A stretch of 64,000 bases of DNA from JBGQOJ01 sp052119585 (lineage in GTDB: Bacteria; Pseudomonadota; Alphaproteobacteria; Rhodobacterales; Rhodobacteraceae): positions 1 through 64,000 of the forward strand of contig NZ_JBGQOJ010000006.1 of NCBI RefSeq assembly GCF_052119585.1, given 5' to 3'. Positions within the stretch are counted from its first letter, which is position 1; every line of letters starts with the position of its first letter. The notes under the pieces were generated by a model. It searched no databases, was not told where the DNA came from, and was given only the letters and a program-made list of their open reading frames with translations. This document shows positions 58,647 through 64,000 of the stretch, in pieces. The translations under genes and the position numbers were made by a program.

Positions 58647-60254
58647 ATGGCGCGTATGAGTTCAACGGCACTGCCCTTGTCCGAGGCGTTTCTTGCCAAC
58701 CGCAAGGGCCATCTGGAGGCGCTGGAGGTCATCCGCGCCGCCGCCGGTCAGGCGGCCCTTGGCGGTGGCGAGGCGTCGCGCGCGCGGCATCTGTCGCGGG
58801 GCAAGATGCTGCCGCGTGAACGGGTGGCGAACCTGCTGGATCCGGGATCGCCCTTTCTTGAGATCGGCGCGACGGCGGCTCACGGGCTTTATGGCGGTGC
58901 CGCCCCTTGTGCCGGACTGATCGCGGGTGTCGGGCGCGTTCACGGGCAGGAGGTGATGGTGGTCTGTAACGATGCCACCGTCAAAGGCGGCACCTATTAC
59001 CCGATGACGGTCAAGAAACACCTGCGCGCGCAGGAGATCGCAGAGGAATGCCACCTGCCTTGCGTCTATCTTGTGGACAGCGGCGGCGCAAACCTGCCCA
59101 ATCAGGACGAGGTGTTCCCCGATCGCGACCATTTCGGGCGGATTTTCTACAATCAGGCGCGGATGAGCGCAAAGGGCATAGCACAGATTGCGGTGGTGAT
59201 GGGGTCTTGCACGGCGGGCGGCGCCTATGTTCCCGCGATGTCGGATGTGACGATCATTGTAAAGGAACAGGGCACCATCTTTCTGGCCGGCCCGCCGCTG
59301 GTCAAGGCGGCGACGGGCGAGGTGGTCACCGCCGAGGATCTGGGCGGCGGCGATGTACACACACGGCTTTCGGGCGTCGCCGACTATCTGGCCGAGGACG
59401 ACACCCATGCGTTGGCCCTTGCGCGGCAGGCGCTGGCGGGGCTGAACCGCCGCAAACCCGACACGGTCGTCTGGCAGACATCTGAGGAACCGGCCTTTGA
59501 TCCCGAGGAATTGCTGGGCGTCGTGCCCGCTGACCTGCGCACGCCCTATGACATCCGCGAGGTGATCGCCCGGGTGGTGGACGGGTCGCGGTTCGACGAG
59601 TTCAAGCCGCGGTTCGGGGAAACGCTGGTCACCGGGTTTGCCCATCTGCGCGGCTGTCCGGTCGGCATCATCGCAAACAACGGCGTGTTGTTTTCCGAAG
59701 CCGCGCAAAAAGGTGCGCATTTCATCGAGATCTGTTCGCAAAGGCGTATCCCGCTGATATTCCTGCAAAACATCACCGGTTTCATGGTGGGTCGAAAATA
59801 CGAGAACGAGGGCATCGCGCGGCATGGTGCCAAGCTGGTGACGGCTGTGGCGACGACATCGGTGCCCAAGATCACCATGGTGATCGGCGGGTCCTTCGGG
59901 GCGGGAAACTACGGGATGGCGGGGCGGGCCTATCAGCCGCGCTTCATGTGGTCCTGGCCCAATTCCCGCATCTCGGTCATGGGCGGGCCGCAGGCGGCAG
60001 GGGTGCTGGCGACGGTCAAGCGTGACGCGATAGAGCGGGCCGGCGGCACATGGTCGAGCGAGGAAGAAGCCGCGTTCAAGCAGCCCACGATCAAGATGTT
60101 CGAGGAGCAGTCGCACCCTTTGTATGCCTCGGCGCGGCTGTGGGATGACGGTGTGATCGACCCGCGCAAGACCCGCGATGTGCTGGCGCTGTCGCTGATG
60201 GCTGCGTTGAACGCCCCGATTGATGAAACGCGGTTTGGCATTTTCAGGATGTAG
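58647..60254 (+). CDS. mccB: Methylcrotonoyl-CoA carboxylase, carboxyltransferase (beta) subunit
   Basis: MccB transfers CO2 from carboxybiotin to 3-methylcrotonyl-CoA, yielding 3-methylglutaconyl-CoA. The 535-residue protein has the carboxyltransferase blocks SRGKMLPRERVANLLDPGSPF, VMGSCTAGGAYVPAMSD, NGVLFSEAAQKGAHFIE and GGSFGAGNYGMAGRAY. The ATG at 58647 is used, with GAAGGA upstream; a TTG seven codons earlier is less likely. There is a 48-base gap to ivd, and repeat copy G separates it from mccA. Confidence 0.97.
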   Translation: MARMSSTALPLSEAFLANRKGHLEALEVIRAAAGQAALGGGEASRARHLSRGKMLPRERVANLLDPGSPFLEIGATAAHGLYGGAAPCAGLIAGVGRVHGQEVMVVCNDATVKGGTYYPMTVKKHLRAQEIAEECHLPCVYLVDSGGANLPNQDEVFPDRDHFGRIFYNQARMSAKGIAQIAVVMGSCTAGGAYVPAMSDVTIIVKEQGTIFLAGPPLVKAATGEVVTAEDLGGGDVHTRLSGVADYLAEDDTHALALARQALAGLNRRKPDTVVWQTSEEPAFDPEELLGVVPADLRTPYDIREVIARVVDGSRFDEFKPRFGETLVTGFAHLRGCPVGIIANNGVLFSEAAQKGAHFIEICSQRRIPLIFLQNITGFMVGRKYENEGIARHGAKLVTAVATTSVPKITMVIGGSFGAGNYGMAGRAYQPRFMWSWPNSRISVMGGPQAAGVLATVKRDAIERAGGTWSSEEEAAFKQPTIKMFEEQSHPLYASARLWDDGVIDPRKTRDVLALSLMAALNAPIDETRFGIFRM

Positions 60255-60258
60255 AATT

Positions 60259-60296
60259 CTTGCCTTCGGCGAGGATATTTACAGGAACCAAGAAAG
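60259..60296 (+). repeat. Post-gene hairpin repeat, copy G, inside the leucine operon
   Basis: CTTGCCTTCGGCGAGGATAT then TTACAGGAACCAAGAAAG. The mini-stem is GCC-TTC-GGC (60262-60270). It fills nearly the whole 48-base gap between mccB and mccA, so its tail must also hold the mccA ribosome-binding region. The orientation is that of mccB. Confidence 0.7.
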
Positions 60297-60302
60297 CAGC
60301 AC

Positions 60303-62231
60303 ATGTTTACCAAGATCCTGATAGCCAACAGAGGCGAGATTGCCTGCCGTGTGATGGAAACTGCGGCGCGGATGGGCGTGCGGACCGTGGCGGTATTTTC
60401 GGATGCGGATCGTGGGGCGCGGCATGTGGCGATGGCGGATGAGGCGGTGCATATCGGTGGCTCGGCCCCTGCGGATAGCTATTTGCGCGGCGATGTGATC
60501 ATTGCCGCGGCCTTGTCGACCGGGGCCGAGGCGATCCATCCGGGCTATGGTTTCTTGTCGGAGAACCCCGATTTTGTCGATGCGGTGACGGCGGCGGGGC
60601 TGGTGTTTATCGGACCCCCGTCTTTTGCGATCCGCGCGATGGGGTTGAAGGATGCCGCCAAGGCGCTGATGGTCGAGGCGGGCGTGCCGGTTGTGCCCGG
60701 CTACCACGGCGCGGCGCAGGACGCGTTGGCGGAGCGTGCGGCCGAGATCGGCTATCCGGTGCTGATCAAGGCGGTCGCGGGCGGCGGCGGCAAGGGGATG
60801 CGCAAGGTCGAGGCCCCTGAAGGGTTCGCCGCAGCACTGGCTTCTGCCCGGTCCGAGGCGTTGGGGGCCTTTGGCAATGCGGCGGTTCTGGTCGAGAAAT
60901 ACGTGGAAAAGCCACGCCATATCGAGGTGCAGGTCTTTGGTGACGGGATAGATGCGGTCCATCTGTTCGAGCGGGATTGTTCGCTGCAACGCCGTCACCA
61001 GAAGGTGATCGAGGAGGCCCCCGCCCCAGGCATGACCGCCGAGATGCGCGCGGCAATGGGCGAGGCGGCGGTAAAGGCCGCAAAATCAATAGGCTATTCG
61101 GGTGCGGGGACTGTCGAGTTCATTGTAGACGCCAGCGACGGGCTGCGCGCGGACCGGTTCTATTTCATGGAAATGAACACGCGTTTGCAGGTCGAGCATC
61201 CGGTGACTGAGGCGATCACCGGGGTTGATCTGGTAGAGTGGCAGTTGCGGGTGGCGTCTGGCGAGGGGTTGCCGTTGCGGCAGGAAGAACTGGGTATCAC
61301 CGGGCATGCGTTCGAGGCGCGGTTATATGCCGAGGATGTGCCTGCGGGATTTTTGCCTGCGACCGGGCGGCTGACGCATCTGGTGTTTCCAGAGGGCGTG
61401 CGGGCCGATAGCGGGGTTCGCGCGGGGGATGTGATCTCGCCGTTTTACGACCCGATGATCGCGAAGGTGATTGTGCACGGACCCACCCGCGCGGTGGCGT
61501 TGCGGCAGTTGGAGCGGGCTTTGGAGCGGACGCAAGTGACTGGCAGCGTTACGAATCTTGCCTTTCTGGCGGCACTGTCGCGGCACGAGGTCTTTGTGGC
61601 GGGGGACATGGATACCGGTCTGATCGAGCGGCACCTTGACGCGCTGATCCGAGAACCGAAACCGGATGCGCGGGTGATTGCGCTGGCGGCTCTTGGGGCG
61701 GCGGGGCTGGACAAGGGCAACGATACACAGGGGTTCACGCTATGGGCGCCGTTGGAAAAAACGGTGCATCTGCGGTTTGGTGGCGCGGTGGTTGGGGTGC
61801 GGATTTCCTGCCTTGGTCAGGGGCAATTCGATGTCACAACCGATGCCCAAACCATGCACATCGCATACAGATCGGGCTGGCAGGTGGACGGGGCTAAATT
61901 CGGGGCCGACATTCTGGTGCAGGATGCGCTGATTACCGTGTTCCGCGATCATGCCTATCGGTTTGAAGCGATCGATCCTTTGGTGCAGGATGCAGCATCG
62001 GGGCCGGGCGGGCGCGTGATTGCGGCCCCGATGCCCGGTTTGGTTCGCGCAGTGTTCGCAGAGGTCGGGCAGGTGGTCGCCGCATGTGACAGGCTTGCCG
62101 TTTTGGAGGCGATGAAAATGGAGCATGCACTATTGGCGCCACGCGACGGGATCGTGGCCGAGGTGATGACCGTGGCGGGCGCGCAGGTCGAAGCGGGGGC
62201 GGCGCTGATCCTGCTGGAGGACGAGGCATGA
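60303..62231 (+). CDS. mccA: Methylcrotonoyl-CoA carboxylase, biotin-containing (alpha) subunit
   Basis: MccA carries the biotin carboxylase and the biotin carrier. The 642-residue protein has the biotin carboxylase start FTKILIANRGEIACRVMETA, the ATP-grasp loop KAVAGGGGKGMRKVE, the active-site MEMNTRLQVEHPVTEAITG and the biotinylation motif LEAMKMEHAL near residue 604. It works with MccB in one large complex. Its stop shares ATGA with the GST gene. Confidence 0.97.
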   Translation: MFTKILIANRGEIACRVMETAARMGVRTVAVFSDADRGARHVAMADEAVHIGGSAPADSYLRGDVIIAAALSTGAEAIHPGYGFLSENPDFVDAVTAAGLVFIGPPSFAIRAMGLKDAAKALMVEAGVPVVPGYHGAAQDALAERAAEIGYPVLIKAVAGGGGKGMRKVEAPEGFAAALASARSEALGAFGNAAVLVEKYVEKPRHIEVQVFGDGIDAVHLFERDCSLQRRHQKVIEEAPAPGMTAEMRAAMGEAAVKAAKSIGYSGAGTVEFIVDASDGLRADRFYFMEMNTRLQVEHPVTEAITGVDLVEWQLRVASGEGLPLRQEELGITGHAFEARLYAEDVPAGFLPATGRLTHLVFPEGVRADSGVRAGDVISPFYDPMIAKVIVHGPTRAVALRQLERALERTQVTGSVTNLAFLAALSRHEVFVAGDMDTGLIERHLDALIREPKPDARVIALAALGAAGLDKGNDTQGFTLWAPLEKTVHLRFGGAVVGVRISCLGQGQFDVTTDAQTMHIAYRSGWQVDGAKFGADILVQDALITVFRDHAYRFEAIDPLVQDAASGPGGRVIAAPMPGLVRAVFAEVGQVVAACDRLAVLEAMKMEHALLAPRDGIVAEVMTVAGAQVEAGAALILLEDEA

Positions 62232-62896
62232 TCGTTTTGCACCATTGTCCGCAGACGCGGTCGATGCGGTCGCTGTGGTTGCTGCATGAACTGGGGGTGA
62301 AGTTCGGCGTGTCGATCCACCCGTTCGACAAGACGCTGCGCGATCCGCAGTATCTGTCGCTGTCGCCGGCGGGCCGTGTGCCCGCGCTGGAAATCGAGGG
62401 CGAGCGGATGTTCGAGACCGCCGCGATCACCGAATACCTGTGCGAAATCTTTCCCGAACGTGGACTGGGGCGACCAGCGGGAGACATGGACCGCATGGCC
62501 TGGCTTGTCTGGGTGCATTTTGCCGAGACGGTCAGCCAGCACACCGCGGCGTTGACCCAGCAGCATGTGATGATCTATCCGCCCGAGGCCCGCAGTCCGA
62601 TCGTGACCCGACTGGAGGCGCGGCGGCTTGAGAAATGCTATGCCGCGATCGAGGCGCGGTTGAACACGCCGGTGGAACGCCGCGACTATCTTTTGACCAG
62701 CGGTTTCAGCGCCGCCGATATCAGCGTCGGACAGGCGATCTATATGGCCCGTCATTTTGTGAAAATCGAGAGTTTTCCAAAGCTTCACGCGTGGTATGAT
62801 CGTATCACCGACCGGCCTTCGTTTGTGGCAAGTCTGCCGCAGAAAGGGTCCGAGGTTTTATACAAACAGGATTTCTATCCACCTTTGGAAGACTGA
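62228..62896 (+). CDS. Glutathione S-transferase family protein in the leucine operon
   Basis: The 222-residue protein has an N-terminal thioredoxin-like GST domain (HCPQTRSMRSLWLLHELG, SPAGRVPALEIEG, FETAAITEYLCE) and an all-helical C-terminal domain with ADISVGQAIYMARHF. A catalytic Ser or Cys near the N-terminus is possible (CPQTRS). The start overlaps mccA by four bases, so it is coupled to leucine catabolism. A role in protecting against or rescuing a reactive CoA intermediate is conceivable but unproven. Confidence 0.9.
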   Translation: MIVLHHCPQTRSMRSLWLLHELGVKFGVSIHPFDKTLRDPQYLSLSPAGRVPALEIEGERMFETAAITEYLCEIFPERGLGRPAGDMDRMAWLVWVHFAETVSQHTAALTQQHVMIYPPEARSPIVTRLEARRLEKCYAAIEARLNTPVERRDYLLTSGFSAADISVGQAIYMARHFVKIESFPKLHAWYDRITDRPSFVASLPQKGSEVLYKQDFYPPLED

Positions 62897-62903
62897 TCTG
62901 ACC

Positions 62904-63758
62904 ATGCAGGACTATGTCGAAATTTTCGAAGTCGGCCCGCGTGACGGGCTTCAGAATGAAAAGATGCCTATTCCCACCGCTGACAAGATCGCGCTGATCA
63001 ACCTGCTGTCCAAGGCGGGATTTGCGCGGATCGAGGTGGCCAGTTTCGTCAGCCCGCGATGGGTGCCGCAGATGGCCGACAGTGCCGCCGTGCTGGCGGG
63101 AATAAAGCGGGCGGAGGGGGTATCCTATGCCGCGCTGACCCCGAACCTGCGCGGGTTCGAGGACGCGATTGCGGCGGGTGCGGACGAGATCGCGATTTTC
63201 GGATCGGCGTCCGAGGGGTTTTCGCAGGCAAACATCAATTGTTCGATTGCGGAAAGCCTTGAGCGGTTCAAGCCGGTATCGGACGTCGCAAATATCGAAT
63301 TTGTGAAAATGCGCGGCTATGTTTCCTGTGTTACGGACTGCCCTTATGACGGACCGACGCCCCCCGATAAAGTGGCAGATGTCGTCGAGGCCTTGTTCGC
63401 GATGGGCTGTTACGAGGTGTCATTGGGGGACACCATCGGCAAGGGCACGCCGGAGAGCATCGGGCGGATGCTTGACGCGGTGCTGGAGGTGGCGGACCCG
63501 CTGCATCTGGCCGGACATTACCACGATACGAACGGGCGCGCGCTGGACAATATAGAGGTGTCATTGGCGCGGGGATTGCGGGTGTTCGATGCGGCGGTCG
63601 GGGGCTTGGGCGGTTGCCCCTATGCGCCCGGTGCGGCGGGCAATGTCGCGACAGAGGCGGTGGCGAGGCGGTTGGCGGAATTGGGCTATGAGACAGAGCT
63701 TGATCTGGACGTGATAGAACAGGCGGCCGCGATGGCCCGCCGGATGCGGGGCGTTTGA
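62904..63758 (+). CDS. mvaB: Hydroxymethylglutaryl-CoA lyase
   Basis: This enzyme cleaves 3-hydroxy-3-methylglutaryl-CoA to acetoacetate and acetyl-CoA, the last step of leucine breakdown. The 284-residue DRE-TIM metallolyase has FEVGPRDGLQNEK at the start, the divalent-metal histidines in LAGHYHDTNGRALDN and the signature GGLGGCPYAPGAAGNVATE with the catalytic cysteine. It starts seven bases after the GST stop and shares a base with the next gene (TGATG). Confidence 0.97.
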   Translation: MQDYVEIFEVGPRDGLQNEKMPIPTADKIALINLLSKAGFARIEVASFVSPRWVPQMADSAAVLAGIKRAEGVSYAALTPNLRGFEDAIAAGADEIAIFGSASEGFSQANINCSIAESLERFKPVSDVANIEFVKMRGYVSCVTDCPYDGPTPPDKVADVVEALFAMGCYEVSLGDTIGKGTPESIGRMLDAVLEVADPLHLAGHYHDTNGRALDNIEVSLARGLRVFDAAVGGLGGCPYAPGAAGNVATEAVARRLAELGYETELDLDVIEQAAAMARRMRGV

Positions 63759-64000
63759 TGTCAGAGACAGTATTGGTGCGGGCCGATCCACGCGGGGTTG
63801 CGACCCTGACGCTGAACCGGCCCGACAAGCATAACGCCTTATCGGCGGAGATGCTGGATGCGATGACCGCAGCGGCCCGGCGATTGGGGGCCGATCCTGC
63901 GGTGCGGGTTGTTGTGCTGGCAGGGGCTGGCGCATCGTTTTGCGCGGGCGGCGATCTGGACTGGATGCGCGCGCAGTTCAAAGCGCCTGCCGCCGGTCGC
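63758..64000 (+). CDS. liuC: Methylglutaconyl-CoA hydratase (enoyl-CoA hydratase family), N-terminal part
   Basis: The visible 81 residues begin SETVLVRADPRGVATLTLNR and contain PDKHNALSAEMLDAM and the crotonase oxyanion-hole block GAGASFCAGGDLDWM. The last operon position and the neighbours point to hydration of 3-methylglutaconyl-CoA to HMG-CoA, the missing step between MccAB and the lyase. The gene continues beyond the window, so the active-site glutamates cannot be checked. Confidence 0.85.
   Translation, partial: MSETVLVRADPRGVATLTLNRPDKHNALSAEMLDAMTAAARRLGADPAVRVVVLAGAGASFCAGGDLDWMRAQFKAPAAGR

Overview
The window looks like a chromosomal segment of a marine-type alphaproteobacterium of the Rhodobacterales (Roseobacter group). 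This is inferred from the high GC content, from protein families typical of that order (aerobic cobaltochelatase CobS/CobT, DUF3422, DUF4177, a YeeE/YedE sulfur transporter, a Hint/RTX protein) and from gene pairings common there. It is mostly ordinary, densely packed core and accessory metabolism. I see no rRNA, tRNA, CRISPR array, prophage or plasmid functions. The only mobile DNA is the end of an IS5-like element cut by the left edge.

Layout. 1-133: IS5-like end. 186-4584: GlcD/D-lactate-dehydrogenase-like flavoprotein, a small membrane protein, a ClC-family anion transporter, a DUF427 protein. 4637-9676 (minus): cobS, a small exported protein, cobT and an aminopeptidase P, all overlapping by 1-4 bases. 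9834-12451 (plus): ECF sigma factor, membrane anti-sigma factor, secreted fasciclin protein, Tat-exported MsrB. 12523-19201: J-domain protein, BolA, DUF4177, gatB, trkH, a lytic transglycosylase, an acyltransferase, a hypothetical. 19383-27809: pepN, a small membrane protein, photolyase plus DUF2256, glcB plus glcG-like gene, a class I glutamine amidotransferase. 27847-30057: RTX/Hint protein. 30347-32756 (minus): SDR, kynU, GNAT, coupled by ATGA overlaps. 32874-39413: rhodanese, methyltransferase, pntAB, DUF3422, sulfur transporter. 39632-47931: a five-gene peptide ABC importer (minus) divergent from two M20 amidohydrolases (plus). 48092-57353: moaA, a lipoprotein, an acyl-CoA synthetase, the glmU-glmS-alkD operon, gph, a DegT-type aminotransferase. 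57435-64000: leucine/isovalerate catabolic operon (ivd, mccB, mccA, GST, HMG-CoA lyase, start of methylglutaconyl-CoA hydratase), which runs off the right edge.

The most interesting non-gene signal is a short repeat found just after genes, always on the same strand as the gene it follows: a small GC hairpin, then GAGGATATTT(TT)A and a CCAAGAAGAA/ACAAAGAA-like tail. Seven copies are clear or recognisable, two degenerate copies lie between bolA and the DUF4177 gene, and the stem shows compensatory base changes. Other points of note are the sigma/anti-sigma/fasciclin/MsrB module, which parallels mycobacterial SigK-RskA-MPT70/83, a ClC protein with altered key residues, a palindrome overlapping the predicted start of the leucine operon, and a small exported protein coupled between cobS and cobT.
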